Shown in pieces: positions 46,091-57,247 of a stretch of DNA of 64,000 nt. This DNA comes from Serratia silvae (GTDB lineage Bacteria; Pseudomonadota; Gammaproteobacteria; Enterobacterales; Enterobacteriaceae): contig NZ_JAGQDC010000007.1 in the NCBI RefSeq assembly GCF_023282985.1, positions 148,893 through 212,892 of the forward strand. Reading direction: 5' to 3'. The notes beneath the pieces were generated by a model. That model made no database searches, had not been told where the DNA came from, and saw only the letters and a program-made list of their open reading frames with translations. The stretch's first letter is position 1, and each line of letters begins with the position of its first letter. A program made the position numbers and the translations under genes.

Positions 46091-47628
46091 TGGGCCACCG
46101 CTTGCTGATGCTCGGTCATCAAACGATAAATCTTACCCATATCAATATGTTCCCGCATCTTATCGGCCAAGATATCAAACTGTTGCTGCTTGTAATCGGC
46201 ATAATCGAAAGCCGGGCCGTCGTAAACCGCCAGCCCTTTACGCTGACGCAGCTCGTTTAGCAACACTCGGCAAAAAGACCCACTGTCGAATAAGCCATGA
46301 ATATAGCTGCCCAACACGTTACCGGCGGGGTTCACTGCCCCGTCAAAGGCGCTGTCCGGCTGGCCATTACGCAGGGAAAGGCGGGCAAAAGGCGTAGCCT
46401 CCGAACCAAGCTGGGTGGTCCCCATATGGATTTCGTAGCCAACAACGTCCTGCTCACCACAGCCAGACCAGAGGCCGGGCAACCCAGGCTGACATTGCGC
46501 TGTCACCTGCGTAGTGACTTTTTGCGGTGCGAAGTGGGTGGTGACATCCAGCAATCCCAAACCCGCCATCTGTTCCATTCCTGATTCCACGCCATCAACA
46601 ATGTGCTTGCCGAGCATCTGGTAGCCGCCGCAGATACCCACGATCTGCACTCCGGCCCGGTGCTGCGCCTGCAACGCCGTCGCCAACCCGCTTTGTTGCA
46701 GCCATTGCAGATCCCCCAGAGTGTTTTTGCTGCCTGGCAGGATAATCAGATCGGCGCCGGCCAGCGCCGCCGGGTGCGAAACATAGCGCAGCCCCACGTC
46801 TGGCTGGGCCGCCAAAGCATTAAAATCGGTAAAATTGGACATATAGGGCAGTTGCACCACCGCAATATCCAGCTCATGGCTGATGCCTGTCAGGGCATAT
46901 TTGCCATTTTGCAACGCCACGCCATCTTCATCTTCCAGATCGATATTCAGCCAGGGCATCACACCCAGCACTGGCAAACCGGTCAGCGCTTCAATCTGCT
47001 CCAAGCCCGAATACAGTAAGGCAATATCACCACGGAATTTATTAATGATCACCCCTTTCACCCGCGCTTTTTCTTCCGGCTCTAGCAGTGCCAGCGTGCC
47101 ATAAATGGCGGCAAACACACCGCCGCGATCGATATCGGCCACCAACAGCACTGGCGCATCGGCGATCACCGCCATGCCCATATTGACGATGTCGCGATCG
47201 CGCAGGTTAATTTCCGCCGGGCTACCGGCCCCTTCCAGCACCATAATGTCGTAACTGCTGGCCAGGCTGTGATACACCTCGCTGATTTGTTGCTGCAACT
47301 GTGGCTTGTACTCGTGATAGCTGACCGCGTCCATATTACAGGCCACTTTACCCATCAGCACCACCTGCGCCTTGCAGTCGCTGGTCGGTTTCAACAGCAC
47401 CGGGTTCATCCGCACATCGGGGGCAATACCGGCGGCCTCAGCCTGAAAGATCTGCGCCCTGCCCATCTCTTCGCCACGGGCGGTAATGCCAGAGTTGAGC
47501 GCCATATTCTGCGATTTGAACGGCGCACAGCGATAACCATCCTGCATGAAGATCCGGCACAGGCCGGCAACCAGCACGCTTTTACCCACATCGGATGCGG
47601 TTCCCTGCACCATGACACACCGTTTCAT
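46087..47628 (-). CDS. cbiP: cobyric acid synthase CbiP
   Basis: Glutamine-dependent amidotransferase that amidates four side chains of adenosylcobyrinate a,c-diamide. The 513 residues hold the ATP-binding domain ([37 protein letters not shown]) and a triad glutaminase domain ([11 protein letters not shown] with the active Cys; [10 protein letters not shown] with the His). The ATG at 47628 shares one base with the cbiO stop; a GTG one codon earlier is possible. Confidence 0.96.
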   Translation of the reverse strand: MKRCVMVQGTASDVGKSVLVAGLCRIFMQDGYRCAPFKSQNMALNSGITARGEEMGRAQIFQAEAAGIAPDVRMNPVLLKPTSDCKAQVVLMGKVACNMDAVSYHEYKPQLQQQISEVYHSLASSYDIMVLEGAGSPAEINLRDRDIVNMGMAVIADAPVLLVADIDRGGVFAAIYGTLALLEPEEKARVKGVIINKFRGDIALLYSGLEQIEALTGLPVLGVMPWLNIDLEDEDGVALQNGKYALTGISHELDIAVVQLPYMSNFTDFNALAAQPDVGLRYVSHPAALAGADLIILPGSKNTLGDLQWLQQSGLATALQAQHRAGVQIVGICGGYQMLGKHIVDGVESGMEQMAGLGLLDVTTHFAPQKVTTQVTAQCQPGLPGLWSGCGEQDVVGYEIHMGTTQLGSEATPFARLSLRNGQPDSAFDGAVNPAGNVLGSYIHGLFDSGSFCRVLLNELRQRKGLAVYDGPAFDYADYKQQQFDILADKMREHIDMGKIYRLMTEHQQAVAQ

Positions 47629-48440
47629 CACATTTTCTCCGCGTTACGCTGGCGAAGCAGCGCAAACAGCTGTTGTTCCGTCTTGCACAGCGGCAAACCG
47701 AGTTCGCCGTGTAATTTCACCAACCAGGGTTGTACCAACCCGGCGGCCGCTAACTGTTCCTGTTGCATAAACACCTGGGTGGGTTCCCCTAAGCTGACTA
47801 GCCGCCCATGGGAGAGCACATACAGGTGATCGCAGATAGAGTAAATCAAATCGATATCGTGGCTGGAGATAATCACCCGTTTTCCCTCAGCCACGATGCG
47901 CTCGATAATGGCGATCATCTGTTGCCTGCCCGACGGGTCCAGCCCGGCGGTGGGTTCATCCAGCAGCAGATATTCCGCCTCCATCACCAGCGCACCGGCA
48001 ATCGCTACCCGTTTTTTCTGGCCGTGGCTTAAATGTTGGATAGCTTTATGCCGAAAACCCTGCGCATCCACCAGCGTCAACGCCCGGTCAACCCGCTGAG
48101 CGATCAGCGGCTTATCCAGGCCGAGATTATGCAGGCTAAACGCAATATCGCTGTCGATATCGGTATAAAATATTTGCTGTTCCGGATCCTGAAACACGGT
48201 GGCGACCCGTTGGCGCAGTGCCCGCAGACTGCCTTTGTCGTAGCACAGCGGCTCCCCTTGCCATAATACCGCGCCCTGCTGCGGGCGCAGTATACCGGTC
48301 AAATTCATCAACAGCGTCGATTTACCGCAGCCGTTGGCCCCCAGCAGACCGGTTACGGCATGTTGGCTAAAATCCAGGGTCAGATCCTGTAGCACCGCTT
48401 CATCTTGATAGCTGAAGCACAAATGTCGGGTAGTCAGCAT
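47628..48440 (-). CDS. cbiO: cobalt ECF transporter ATPase CbiO
   Basis: ATPase of the energy-coupling-factor cobalt importer. 270 residues with Walker [13 protein letters not shown]-loop FQDPEQQIF, signature [15 protein letters not shown], Walker [13 protein letters not shown] and switch His ISSHDIDL. The frame is open for another 110 codons upstream within cbiQ, but the ATG at 48440 gives the standard [20 protein letters not shown] and overlaps the cbiQ stop by one base (TAATG). Confidence 0.96.
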   Translation of the reverse strand: MLTTRHLCFSYQDEAVLQDLTLDFSQHAVTGLLGANGCGKSTLLMNLTGILRPQQGAVLWQGEPLCYDKGSLRALRQRVATVFQDPEQQIFYTDIDSDIAFSLHNLGLDKPLIAQRVDRALTLVDAQGFRHKAIQHLSHGQKKRVAIAGALVMEAEYLLLDEPTAGLDPSGRQQMIAIIERIVAEGKRVIISSHDIDLIYSICDHLYVLSHGRLVSLGEPTQVFMQQEQLAAAGLVQPWLVKLHGELGLPLCKTEQQLFALLRQRNAEKM

Positions 48441-49123
48441 TACAGGTGGAATTCCCCTTGGTAGAGTTTGGTATCCAGCGCAATCACCATTTGCTGATAG
48501 CGGATCATCACGCGGGTAAACAGCATACTCACCAGCAGGGCCGTCGAACGATAGCTGCTCGCCAGCGAGATATAACCAAAACGCAGCGACTGGGCGCGAT
48601 GGATTGCCGCAGCCTCTTCGGCAAAGATAAAGATAAACCGCCAGGTCAGCAGGATCTGTTCGGTCAGCAGCCGTGGCACATGGCAACGTTTCAGCAGTTG
48701 GATCAGTTGGGGGAACGGCGTGTTCAACATAAACCAGAAGGTGGCCGCCAGGGCCGCCAGGCTGCGCCATAGCGTCTGATTAGCGGTGTGTAGCCCGAGC
48801 CTGTCGATGCCGAACCACCAGCTTCCCAGTTGCACTCCCCACCACAGGCTATCCGGCTGGCGGGCTAGCGAAACCATAATGGTCAATACGCCGATCAGCA
48901 GAAACGACAGCGGGATCGCCAGCCAGCGCAAATAACGCAACGGGCCAATGCGCAGCAGGTAACAGGTCGATACCGCAATCATCAGCAGCAACAGCGCCTG
49001 ATAGAGCGGCGACAACACCATGGCCAACAGTAAAAACAGGCCGTAGAGCCGCAGTTTTACCATCGGCTCCCGTTGCCGCCAGCGGCTTTGTTCGCTGAGC
49101 CGATCAATCCCCAGCAGGCTCAC
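48440..49123 (-). CDS. cbiQ: cobalt ECF transporter membrane protein CbiQ
   Basis: Transmembrane (T) component of the cobalt importer, 227 residues. Helices run through LYGLFLLLAMVLSPLYQALL and the family signature near the C-terminus (AAAIHRAQSLRFG) forms the coupling helices that touch CbiO. It overlaps cbiN by 20 bases. Confidence 0.93.
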   Translation of the reverse strand: MSLLGIDRLSEQSRWRQREPMVKLRLYGLFLLLAMVLSPLYQALLLLMIAVSTCYLLRIGPLRYLRWLAIPLSFLLIGVLTIMVSLARQPDSLWWGVQLGSWWFGIDRLGLHTANQTLWRSLAALAATFWFMLNTPFPQLIQLLKRCHVPRLLTEQILLTWRFIFIFAEEAAAIHRAQSLRFGYISLASSYRSTALLVSMLFTRVMIRYQQMVIALDTKLYQGEFHL

Positions 49124-49385
49124 GGCGTTTACCCCGATAGTAGCCCAAAATATAGAAAATCACCGCCGTCCCCAACGAACCTTGCAGGGTGAACAGCAGG
49201 CTCTCGATCTCCCCGCTGGCGGGTTCATACAGCGGCGTAAACCACGGCGTATAGTCCGGGGCGGTTTGCTGGATCAGAGCTTCGGCCTCACCGTCGGAGC
49301 CACCATACTCACCGCCGTGGTCGATAAAGAACGGCAGGATAACCAGGGCGATCACCATCGCCAACAGGATTAGGGTCTTTTTCAT
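49104..49385 (-). CDS. cbiN: cobalt transport protein CbiN
   Basis: Small partner of the cobalt S-component CbiM. 93 residues with an N-terminal helix (TLILLAMVIALVILPFFI), a periplasmic loop (DHGGEYGGSDGEAEALIQQ) and a second helix (SLGTAVIFYILGYY) ending in a basic tail. One base separates it from cbiM. Confidence 0.94.
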   Translation of the reverse strand: MKKTLILLAMVIALVILPFFIDHGGEYGGSDGEAEALIQQTAPDYTPWFTPLYEPASGEIESLLFTLQGSLGTAVIFYILGYYRGKRREPAGD

Positions 49386-49386
49386 C

Positions 49387-50118
49387 TCAATGCCCCGCTG
49401 CCGGTATGATCCGGCGTTTGGTTAACTGGTCATAGATCATTACCGTCAACAGCCCTTCGGCAATGGCGATCGGGATCTGTGTCAGGCAGAACACCCCCAT
49501 AAATTTCACGCTGGAGCCGAAGACGCCAAACTGTGGATCCGGGAAAGCCATCCCCAGCTGGATCGAGGTTACGAAGTAGGTAGCCAGATCGGCAATGGCC
49601 GCACACAGGAAGACGGCCACGTCCCGCCGCACCCCGGATTTGCACGCCAGTTGCCACACCAGATAGCCTACCACCGGGCCAATCACCGCCATCGACATAC
49701 CGTTAGCGCCCAGCGTAGTCAAACCACCGTGGGCCAGCAGCAGCGCCTGGAACAGCAGTACAATCGCCCCCAGCACCGCCACGACGCCTGGGCCGAACAA
49801 AATCACCGCCAGCCCGACGCCGGTTGGGTGGGAGCAGCTGCCGGTAACCGAAGGGATCTTCAGCGCCGAGAGCACGAAGATAAACGCCGCGCACAGCGCC
49901 AGTAACACCTTCTGGTTGCTGTCGTCGCTGACGATCTGTTTAAGCCGCCGCATGCCGATATACAGGCAGGGTAAAAACAGCAGCCACCAGGCCATCGCCC
50001 ATAGCGGCGGTAAAAAACCTTCCATGATATGCATGGCAAACGCGTCTTGTGGCAGCGCCATCATCAGCAGCGCGAATGCCAATCCTAGCAGCGAGAGCTT
50101 CCCGGTTTGTGTTTCCAT
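49387..50118 (-). CDS. cbiM: cobalt transporter substrate-binding membrane protein CbiM
   Basis: Cobalt-selective S-component. 243 residues; a cleavable-looking leader METQTGKLSLLGLAFALLMM ends at DAFA, exposing MHIMEGFLPPLWAMAWW, whose N-terminal Met-His is the cobalt ligand in this family. Other blocks: SVTGSCSHPTGVGLAVILFG and TLGANGMSMAVIGPVVGYL. Three bases separate it from cbiL. Confidence 0.95.
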   Translation of the reverse strand: METQTGKLSLLGLAFALLMMALPQDAFAMHIMEGFLPPLWAMAWWLLFLPCLYIGMRRLKQIVSDDSNQKVLLALCAAFIFVLSALKIPSVTGSCSHPTGVGLAVILFGPGVVAVLGAIVLLFQALLLAHGGLTTLGANGMSMAVIGPVVGYLVWQLACKSGVRRDVAVFLCAAIADLATYFVTSIQLGMAFPDPQFGVFGSSVKFMGVFCLTQIPIAIAEGLLTVMIYDQLTKRRIIPAAGH

Positions 50119-50121
50119 CTG

Positions 50122-50835
50122 TTACTCCTTGGTGAGCCAATGTTTGTTCACTACCACGGTAGAGAAATAGGGTAATGGCAGATCGGCAGCAACCTGGTTC
50201 AGCCGCCGCCAGCACTGCTCCCCTGGCAAGGAGGCCTCCGCCATCAGTACCGCGTGCTCAAACAGGTTCAGGCGAGCCAGCAGCGACTGCACCAGCGGCA
50301 GACGGCCATACACCTTCATCAACACCACGCTGTCGTGCGTCAGTAGCGCCTGCTCCAGCTCGGCCTCTGGCGCAGTACAAGACATCACGGCCAACGACTG
50401 CGATTCCATAGCTAATGGCAGCGCAGCACGGGCAGCAATCGCCGCAAACGAGGTGACGCCCGGCACAATCTCCAGCCATTCCGGGCGGCCAAGACGCGCC
50501 AACAGAAACACCCAGGTGCTGAATAACATGGCGTCGCCCAGGGTGATAAATCCCACCAGTTTCCCTTGCGCGACCTCCGCCTCAAGCTGCTGGGCCACCT
50601 CATCCCACACCGCTTGTTTTTCACTGTCATTGCCACTCATCGGGAAATGGCAGGTGCGGATCTCGGTATGCGGCAGCAGATATTCCCGCACGATCGATAA
50701 CGCCAGGCTGTCGCCCCCTTTTCGACCGGCTGGAGCATACAAAACATCCAGCTTCCCCAGCCGCCGGGCGGCACGCACGGTGATCAGATCGCTGGCCCCA
50801 GGGCCGACGCCCATGGCATACAGTTTTCCGCTCAT
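50122..50835 (-). CDS. cbiL: cobalt-precorrin-2 C20-methyltransferase CbiL
   Basis: SAM-dependent corrin methyltransferase that methylates C-20. 237 residues starting MSGKLYAMGVGPGASDLITV, with the SAM-binding GVGPG motif, then LGDAMLFSTWVFLLARL and VPGVTSFAAIAARAALPLAM. ATGA overlap with cbiK. Confidence 0.95.
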   Translation of the reverse strand: MSGKLYAMGVGPGASDLITVRAARRLGKLDVLYAPAGRKGGDSLALSIVREYLLPHTEIRTCHFPMSGNDSEKQAVWDEVAQQLEAEVAQGKLVGFITLGDAMLFSTWVFLLARLGRPEWLEIVPGVTSFAAIAARAALPLAMESQSLAVMSCTAPEAELEQALLTHDSVVLMKVYGRLPLVQSLLARLNLFEHAVLMAEASLPGEQCWRRLNQVAADLPLPYFSTVVVNKHWLTKE

Positions 50836-51629
50836 TCCACCGCCTCCAACTCACTCTGGCACAGCGCTGCGGCCAGATGATCGGCAAACATCTGGCGGAT
50901 CAGTGGGTTCTCGCCCAATCCTTGCAGCCAGCTTTGAGTCTCGATACCGGCTGCCGTAATTTGTGAGTGCCAGGAATCCGGCTCATCCGAGGCCATATCA
51001 TTGATGGCATGATCGCCAGCCACTAGCATCAGCGGCATCAGATGCACCTTGCGTACCCGTTGTTGCTGCAAACGGGCTATCACCCCGTCCACTTCCGGAT
51101 AGCTTTCAACCGCCCCCACCAAGGCCGGGAAGTTCTGCGCCGTCATCAGATGGTCAAGACAGGCATAGGCAGAAAACGAGTGATGGCTGGCCCCATGCCC
51201 CATAAACACTACGCGCTCGTCGGCGGCCAGCGGTGGCATCTGCCCGCGTAACGCCAACAGCAGTTGCTGATAATCGTCATAACCGGTGAGTAACGGCTTG
51301 CCCAGCACCAGTCGCTGGAACAGCTGACCACAGGCGCGCACCTGGTTTGCCACTTTTTCGTACTCATCGCCGTTAATGATGTGCAGCGACTGGATGGCAA
51401 CATCCTGATAGCCCGCAGCCGCCAGGCGATGTAATGCCTGTTGTGGATTGTCGATCGACAAATCATCGCGTTGGCGCAGCTTGCGGATAATCATTTCAGA
51501 GGTAAAGGCGCGAAACAGGTCGCGGTCACCATTGCTGGCGGCCAACTGCTGTTCGCAGGCTTCGATATTTTTTTGCCGGGTACTCTCGTAACTGGTGCCA
51601 AAACTGATCACCAACAGCGCTTTTTTCAT
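50832..51629 (-). CDS. cbiK: sirohydrochlorin cobaltochelatase CbiK
   Basis: Inserts cobalt into sirohydrochlorin, the entry step of the anaerobic pathway. 265 residues beginning MKKALLVISFGTSYESTRQK. The metal-site histidines are in VVFMGHGASHHSFSAY and LMLVAGDHAINDMA. It is of the class II-type CbiK, not the short CbiX. ATGA overlap with cbiJ. Confidence 0.95.
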   Translation of the reverse strand: MKKALLVISFGTSYESTRQKNIEACEQQLAASNGDRDLFRAFTSEMIIRKLRQRDDLSIDNPQQALHRLAAAGYQDVAIQSLHIINGDEYEKVANQVRACGQLFQRLVLGKPLLTGYDDYQQLLLALRGQMPPLAADERVVFMGHGASHHSFSAYACLDHLMTAQNFPALVGAVESYPEVDGVIARLQQQRVRKVHLMPLMLVAGDHAINDMASDEPDSWHSQITAAGIETQSWLQGLGENPLIRQMFADHLAAALCQSELEAVE

Positions 51630-52417
51630 CCTGTTTCTCCTTGTGATTGTTGCCAGCCAGACAGCCGCTGGGCAAAGGCTTGCAGCGAGTTGACCTGTTC
51701 GCCCCAGCCTTCACTTGCCAACGGCTGCGGGCGGCGCACGACAATGCAGGGAATGTTCAAAGCCAGGCTCGGCTCGACCTTTTGCAGATAACCGCCTTCA
51801 TTCCCGGACTCTTTGGTGATCACCACGTCCGGCTGGCAAAACTCATACAGCGCGCGATTGAACTGCGCACTGAACGGGCCGCGCAGGGCGATAATGTTGT
51901 CGACCCCTAGGCCCAGCGCTTCACACTGCGCCAGCACCTCAGCAGTGGGTAACACCCGCACCAGCAGCACTTTTTCTGGCAGCCCATACCGGTAATCCGC
52001 CAACTGTTTGCTGCCAGTGGTCAACAGCACCCTCGGTCCCAGGCTTTGGGCCAATTGGCAGGCTTGGGCAACATCATCAACCTTGTGTAATAACGGATGG
52101 GATAACCGATCAATTTCACTGGGCCGCTGGTAGCGGGTCAACCGCACGCCTTGCCGACGGCAGGCCGCCAGCACGTTCTCGCTCAGCGCCGTTGCGTAGG
52201 GATGAGAAGCATCGATCACCCAGCGAATAGCGTGCCGTTGCAGATAGTTTGCGATCTCGTCGCTATCCATGCGCCCGACCACCACTTCGCCGAGAATGTT
52301 ACCCGCCAGTTGCCGCCCTGCCTCACTGGCCACCGACAGGCTATAGCGCTCCCCCGCTTCATCGAGCAGTTGGCAGATTGCACGGGCATCGCTGGTGCCG
52401 CCGAAAATATGGATCAC
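51626..52417 (-). CDS. cbiJ: cobalt-precorrin-6A reductase CbiJ
   Basis: NAD(P)H-dependent reductase of the corrin ring. 263 residues, same length as Salmonella CbiJ. The GTG at 52417 overlaps the cbiH stop as GTGA and gives (M)IHIFGGTSDARAICQLLDEA with the nucleotide-binding GGTSDAR motif; other blocks are WVIDASHPYATALSENVLAA and VITKESGNEGG. The upstream ATG at 52459 lies inside cbiH and adds unrelated residues. Confidence 0.94.
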   Translation of the reverse strand: MIHIFGGTSDARAICQLLDEAGERYSLSVASEAGRQLAGNILGEVVVGRMDSDEIANYLQRHAIRWVIDASHPYATALSENVLAACRRQGVRLTRYQRPSEIDRLSHPLLHKVDDVAQACQLAQSLGPRVLLTTGSKQLADYRYGLPEKVLLVRVLPTAEVLAQCEALGLGVDNIIALRGPFSAQFNRALYEFCQPDVVITKESGNEGGYLQKVEPSLALNIPCIVVRRPQPLASEGWGEQVNSLQAFAQRLSGWQQSQGETG

Positions 52418-53139
52418 AGGGCATAGCCTCTTGGGGTGATCATCAGCCCGTTGCGGCAATAGGTGGTGTGGTTGCCCACGATCACCAGGCTGGTCATGTC
52501 TACCGGGGTGAAGTCCATCTCACCCAGCGTCGTCAGCCACTTCTCCTGTTTTTTACGTCCCGCCGCTTTCACCACGCCAACCGGCGTAGCGAGGGATTTA
52601 TGCGGTTTCATCAGTTCAAAGGCGCGGGCCAGATGCCCTTCCCGGCCACGGCTGCGTGGGTTGTAGAAGCAGATCACAAAGTCGGCCTGCGCGGCGGCAA
52701 TAATACGTTTTTCGATCACTGGCCATGGGGTCAGCAGATCGCTCAGGCTGATATGGCAGAAATCATGCATCAGCGGCGCACCCAGCAAAGAGGCCGCAGC
52801 GATGCTCGCTGTGATCCCCGCCACCAGCTTCACCTCCAGATCCAGCTGCTGCTGACCTACCAACTCCAGCACTAGCCCGGCCATGCCGTAGATGCCGGCG
52901 TCACCGCTGCTGATCAAGGCAACCTTATGGCCAGCCAAAGCCAGATCGATCGCCGTCTGGCAGCGCTCAATCTCCTTACACATGCCGGTTTTGATCACCT
53001 GTTTATCCCCGGTCAGGGACTTCACCAGATGGGTATAGGTTTTGTATCCAACGATGATTTCCGCTTCACGGATCGCCTCAATGGCGTCCTGAGTCATCAT
53101 CGTTTCACTGCCCGGCCCAATGCCGATTACGCTTAACAT
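52414..53139 (-). CDS. cbiH: cobalt-precorrin-3B C17-methyltransferase CbiH
   Basis: Methylates C-17 and contracts the ring in the anaerobic route. 241 residues starting [20 protein letters not shown] with the SAM motif; ISSGDAGIYGMAGLVLEL and YNPRSRGREGHLARAFE are typical. The ATG at 53139 shares one base with the cbiG stop (TGATG). Confidence 0.95.
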   Translation of the reverse strand: MLSVIGIGPGSETMMTQDAIEAIREAEIIVGYKTYTHLVKSLTGDKQVIKTGMCKEIERCQTAIDLALAGHKVALISSGDAGIYGMAGLVLELVGQQQLDLEVKLVAGITASIAAASLLGAPLMHDFCHISLSDLLTPWPVIEKRIIAAAQADFVICFYNPRSRGREGHLARAFELMKPHKSLATPVGVVKAAGRKKQEKWLTTLGEMDFTPVDMTSLVIVGNHTTYCRNGLMITPRGYAL

Positions 53140-54194
53140 CAATGTGACACTCCCAATGTCATGGTGATCCCTTGCTCACGCAGGGTATCGCCAACCAGTT
53201 TTCCTGCGCTCATCAGCCAGGCCACCGGCTGTGAAACGCTACCGACGCCGACCGTGGCGCGCACAAACTCAGAGGCCGGAAAGCGCCGTTCGTGCTGGCG
53301 CAGCTCGTCGCTACTGAACAGCTCGAACGGTATCCGCCGCGCTTGCGCCAACTGCTGCAAGGCGAGTTCGTCTTTTTTCAGCGTGACGCTGCCGATCGCC
53401 CGCAGCGCCAGAGGGTCAAAATGCTGGTCTGCCAACTGCCGTTCCAATAGCTGAGTCAGCAGCGCCAACGAGGTACCCCGGCGACAACCGATGCCCACCA
53501 CCACCCGGCGTGGCACCAGCTTGTAGACCAGCAGCGGTAGCTCAGGTAAGCGATCGCGCAGGCTGACGCAGACCAACGCATCCAACTCTGGCAACGCTTC
53601 CAGATCGGCAACAGCGACAAAACCCCGGGTATCGCAACGCGCCGGCTCATCCCGCAAAGGTTCATCCCACCACAGCCCAACCCGTTGCCCGCTAACCAGC
53701 AGCTGGTTAACGGTTTTCACCGCCAGGCGAAAATCCGACATCCCGGCATCTAACTGCGCCGCCAGCGTATCCAGCGCGGCCATCTGATTGACATCGGTGG
53801 CAGTGGTGATCACCGGATCGGCCCCCAACAGCCCCGCCAACCTCAGCGTCAGGGCATTGGCCCCACCCACATGACCTGACAGCAGGCTGATCGCATGTTG
53901 CCCACGCTCGTCGATCACCACCACCGCCGGATCGGTCAGCTTGTCCTGGATCAGCGGGGCAATCACCCGCACCGTCAGGCCGGTAGAACCGATCACGACC
54001 AGCGCCGAATAGCGGCCGAATGCTTCACGCAGCGTCGCACCAAAGCTGGCGTTAAACGGCAGGAAGCCGGGGACCAGCAGCTTTTCACTGGTAAAACAGC
54101 TGAGCGGCAGTTGCGCCTGCAAACGTTGCGCCAAGCGCACACCGTTCGGCGTCAGGCAAAAAACTGCGATGGACTCAGGCTTGGCGATATTCAT
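53139..54194 (-). CDS. cbiG: cobalt-precorrin-5A hydrolase CbiG
   Basis: Opens the delta-lactone and releases acetaldehyde. 351 residues, the same as Salmonella CbiG. N-terminal domain [20 protein letters not shown] with [21 protein letters not shown]-terminal domain [20 protein letters not shown] and [17 protein letters not shown]. The ATG at 54194 overlaps cbiF by 20 bases; the upstream frame start at 54209 is less like the family. Confidence 0.95.
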   Translation of the reverse strand: MNIAKPESIAVFCLTPNGVRLAQRLQAQLPLSCFTSEKLLVPGFLPFNASFGATLREAFGRYSALVVIGSTGLTVRVIAPLIQDKLTDPAVVVIDERGQHAISLLSGHVGGANALTLRLAGLLGADPVITTATDVNQMAALDTLAAQLDAGMSDFRLAVKTVNQLLVSGQRVGLWWDEPLRDEPARCDTRGFVAVADLEALPELDALVCVSLRDRLPELPLLVYKLVPRRVVVGIGCRRGTSLALLTQLLERQLADQHFDPLALRAIGSVTLKKDELALQQLAQARRIPFELFSSDELRQHERRFPASEFVRATVGVGSVSQPVAWLMSAGKLVGDTLREQGITMTLGVSH

Positions 54195-54954
54195 GGCTGA
54201 ACCCTGCATCGTAGAGGCGGGAATAGTGGTATTCCTCCCCCAGAAAAGCGCCCACCAGGATCAGCGCCGTTTTGCGGATGGCGGCATCGCGTACCTGCTG
54301 GGCAATATCCGTCAGCGTGCCGCGCACCGTTTGGCTCTCTTTCCAGGTGGCCTTATAAACCACCGCAACCGGCGTCTGCGGGGGATAGCCACCAGCAAGC
54401 AGTTGTTCCACCACCCGATTTATTTCCTGCACGGAAAGAAAAATCGCCATCGAGGTCTGGTGGGCGGCAAAGGACGCCAACTGCTCCAGCGGCGGCATCG
54501 GCGTACGCCCTGCGATACGGGTAATGATTAGGCTTTGCGCCACTTCGGGAACGGTATATTCCACCCCCAACTGGGCGGCAGCACCAAGGAAGGCGCTCAC
54601 ACCTGGCACCGAGACAAAGCCAATGCCCTGTTCCCCCAGAACCTCGCCCTGCTCACGGATCGAGCCGTACAGCGAGAGGTCGCCGGTTTGCAGCCTGACC
54701 ACCAGCTTGCCAGCGCGAACGCCATCTACCATCAGCGCGATAATCTGCTCCAGCGTCAGCCCCGCGCTGTCGTGCAGTTCGGCCTGGGGTTGGCAATACT
54801 CCAGCAGCTCGGTATTAATCAGCGATCCGGCGTAGATCACCACCTGCGCCTGTTGCAGCAGCCGGTAACCCTTCAAGGTGATCAATTCGCGATCCCCCGG
54901 CCCCGCACCGACAAACCAGACTTTCTGTGTGTCCCAATGGGGTTGCTCAGACAT
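54175..54954 (-). CDS. cbiF: cobalt-precorrin-4 C11-methyltransferase CbiF
   Basis: SAM-dependent methylation of C-11. 259 residues with [40 protein letters not shown] and [19 protein letters not shown]. It overlaps cbiT by eight bases. Confidence 0.96.
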   Translation of the reverse strand: MSEQPHWDTQKVWFVGAGPGDRELITLKGYRLLQQAQVVIYAGSLINTELLEYCQPQAELHDSAGLTLEQIIALMVDGVRAGKLVVRLQTGDLSLYGSIREQGEVLGEQGIGFVSVPGVSAFLGAAAQLGVEYTVPEVAQSLIITRIAGRTPMPPLEQLASFAAHQTSMAIFLSVQEINRVVEQLLAGGYPPQTPVAVVYKATWKESQTVRGTLTDIAQQVRDAAIRKTALILVGAFLGEEYHYSRLYDAGFSHEYRQA

Positions 54955-55516
54955 CGTTACCTTCCTTGTAGCAAGAGATGAGATAGGTCGGATTGTTGGG
55001 TTTGAAGTAGTGGCCGCTGCCTAACGACGTCAGGGCCGAGTACTGGATCTGCTCCCCGGTTATCGCCGATACACCGCGTGTTTGCAGGCAGGCCAGCGCC
55101 TCGCTGAGGTTGTTGAGTAAAATAAACGTCAACACTAGGCGGCCGCCGGGATGCAAGCGCGCCAACGCCCAATCGATTAGCTCCGTCAGTTGCCCACCGC
55201 TGCCACCGATAAACACGGCATCGGCCTTGGCCTCCAGAGTCATAGGTGCCGTACCGGCCACCACGGTGACGTTTTCACACCCCAGCCGCTGGCGGTTTTC
55301 CGCAATCAACGCCAACGCAGCCGGGTTACGTTCAATTGCGGTGACCTGCAAAGCAGGGAAACGCAGCGCCGCCTCCAAAGCAACACTGCCTGTGCCAGCG
55401 CCGATGTCGATCAGGTGCCGCGCGTTGGCCAGTTCCAACCGTTCCAACGCCAATAGCCGTACCGTTTCTTTGGTCATAGGCACCCGCTGACCACGTAAAA
55501 AAACGTCATCTTTCAT
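54947..55516 (-). CDS. cbiT: cobalt-precorrin-6B C15-methyltransferase (decarboxylating) CbiT
   Basis: Class I SAM methyltransferase that methylates C-15 and decarboxylates the C-12 acetate side chain. 189 residues starting [23 protein letters not shown] motif [34 protein letters not shown]. Kept as a separate protein from CbiE, unlike the fused CobL of aerobic producers. Overlaps cbiE by 11 bases. Confidence 0.95.
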   Translation of the reverse strand: MKDDVFLRGQRVPMTKETVRLLALERLELANARHLIDIGAGTGSVALEAALRFPALQVTAIERNPAALALIAENRQRLGCENVTVVAGTAPMTLEAKADAVFIGGSGGQLTELIDWALARLHPGGRLVLTFILLNNLSEALACLQTRGVSAITGEQIQYSALTSLGSGHYFKPNNPTYLISCYKEGNDV

Positions 55517-56111
55517 TGAGGATCACCACTGCGTTGATGTCATAGCACTGCGCCACTGCCTCGGGTCGTAGGCGATAAATACGTTCCGTGGGCAGCGAAA
55601 GGTTTTCACCGATAATCAGGCGGCGCGTCAAACCGCGCTGCAAAATGGCGTCTGCGATAGCTCGCGGCCCGATGATGGCATCGGTCACCATCGCCACCTT
55701 GTCGTGCTGCAACAGCCAGTCAAAATCCGGCGTGCGGCCGTGGCTGCTGGTGAGATAGATATCGTTCATGTCCAAGGGGATTTGCGCGCACAGATACTGG
55801 ATCGCGCTGATCCCGGGAATAATGCGCAGCTCGGCGGGTGAGAAATGAGCAGCCAGCCACTTGCCAATGCCGTACAGCAGCGGATCGCCAGAGGCCAGTA
55901 CCACGATGTGCCGCTGTGCCATTGATTGACGTAGCCAGGCCAGCAGTCCGGCCAGATCGGCATCCAGGCGCCGGGTGTTATGCTGTGAAGTCGCAAAGGT
56001 GTCCAGATGACGAGCGCCCGCCACCAGCACCTCGGCGGCGGCAATAATCGCCTGTGCCTCTAGCGTCAGGAAGTGACTCTCGCCGGGGCCAACGCCCACC
56101 ACGGTGATCAT
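55506..56111 (-). CDS. cbiE: cobalt-precorrin-7 C5-methyltransferase CbiE
   Basis: SAM-dependent methylation of C-5. 201 residues: [53 protein letters not shown] and a C-terminal VVILNER. ATGA overlap with cbiD. Confidence 0.95.
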   Translation of the reverse strand: MITVVGVGPGESHFLTLEAQAIIAAAEVLVAGARHLDTFATSQHNTRRLDADLAGLLAWLRQSMAQRHIVVLASGDPLLYGIGKWLAAHFSPAELRIIPGISAIQYLCAQIPLDMNDIYLTSSHGRTPDFDWLLQHDKVAMVTDAIIGPRAIADAILQRGLTRRLIIGENLSLPTERIYRLRPEAVAQCYDINAVVILNER

Positions 56112-57247
56112 CGCATCGCCTCCACAATCTCCTGCACTGGCCGGTTGCTGCCCAGGATCTGTTGGTCAAACGAGAACAGAATGGCATCGCAGCCAGGGAG
56201 ATGAGAGCTAAAGCGCAGCATCTCCTGCACCCGCTGGCATATGCGTTGTGCAATACGCGGGAACACCTCCTGCCAACCCTGTTCGCTAATCAGTTCCAAC
56301 GCCGCCTCCGTGGTATTGCATTGCTCCACCTGCCGCAGCAGCTCAACGGGTGCCCCCATCAGTGCCAAATGGGCGATCAGAGTTTCCATTCGCCCATCGG
56401 CAATATGGCTATGGGTGTGAAAGATCCCTGCCGCGACCTTGATCAGTTTCCCTGGGTGGCCAACCAGCAGCACCTGGCGGAATCCCAGCCGCACCGTCTC
56501 CTGCAGCATGTAGCCGACAAAATTACTCATAGTCACCACCTGCTGGCCGTCCAGGCCCAACTGTTCGCGCACAAAGCGTTCTCCGTGGTTGCCCGGCACC
56601 AGGATCACCCGGTCTTGCCCCGCCGCCCGCTTCATCTCCAGTTCGAGCGCCAGCGAACGTTTCCAGCTCTCTTCCGACATCGGGGTGACAATCCCGGTAG
56701 TGCCGATGATCGAAATCCCCCCGAGGATGCCCAATCGACCGTTGTAGGTTTTGCGGGCGCGCTCAATACCCTCCGGAGCAAAAATCTCAACCAGTGCGCC
56801 CCGCTGTGGGCCGATCGCTTCCCGCACGGCAGCTTCGATAGTTTGACGCGGCGTACGGTTAATGGCCGCACTGCCTACCGGCAGGCCAATCCCTTTACGG
56901 GTAACGGTACCAACACCTTCGCCTCCCTGTAGCAGGATCTGCTGATGATCTTGCGTTAGGCTAACGCGGGCGAAAATCAACATGCCGTGCGTGGCATCCA
57001 CATCGTCGCCACCGTCTTTACGGATCGCCGCCGTGGCCTGCTGCCCTTCAATCAACGGCTGCTCCACATTCAGATTGAGCGTCACACCTGAAGGCGTCAC
57101 GATCGAAACCTGATGGATAACCTGCTGGCGCAGCACCATCAGCGCAGCCACCTTCGCTGCCGCCGTGGCACAAGAGCCGGTGGTATAGCCTTTGCGATAA
57201 CGCTTGCCCTGGTGCCAAACGCTGTCTTGCAGCTCTACCGCATTCAT
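56108..57247 (-). CDS. cbiD: cobalt-precorrin-5B C1-methyltransferase CbiD
   Basis: Methylates C-1 in the anaerobic pathway. 379 residues with the N-terminal signature [40 protein letters not shown] and [24 protein letters not shown] overlap with cbiC. Confidence 0.96.
   Translation of the reverse strand: MNAVELQDSVWHQGKRYRKGYTTGSCATAAAKVAALMVLRQQVIHQVSIVTPSGVTLNLNVEQPLIEGQQATAAIRKDGGDDVDATHGMLIFARVSLTQDHQQILLQGGEGVGTVTRKGIGLPVGSAAINRTPRQTIEAAVREAIGPQRGALVEIFAPEGIERARKTYNGRLGILGGISIIGTTGIVTPMSEESWKRSLALELEMKRAAGQDRVILVPGNHGERFVREQLGLDGQQVVTMSNFVGYMLQETVRLGFRQVLLVGHPGKLIKVAAGIFHTHSHIADGRMETLIAHLALMGAPVELLRQVEQCNTTEAALELISEQGWQEVFPRIAQRICQRVQEMLRFSSHLPGCDAILFSFDQQILGSNRPVQEIVEAMR

Noticed and set aside
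48441..48770. 110-codon N-terminal extension of cbiO
   Set aside because: It overlaps cbiQ out of frame and shows no ABC-transporter similarity; the ATG at 48440 fits the family.
56162..56932. 256-codon open frame on the plus strand
   Set aside because: Antisense to cbiD in a GC-rich operon; no family features. The many other long antisense frames in 43-60 kb were rejected for the same reason.
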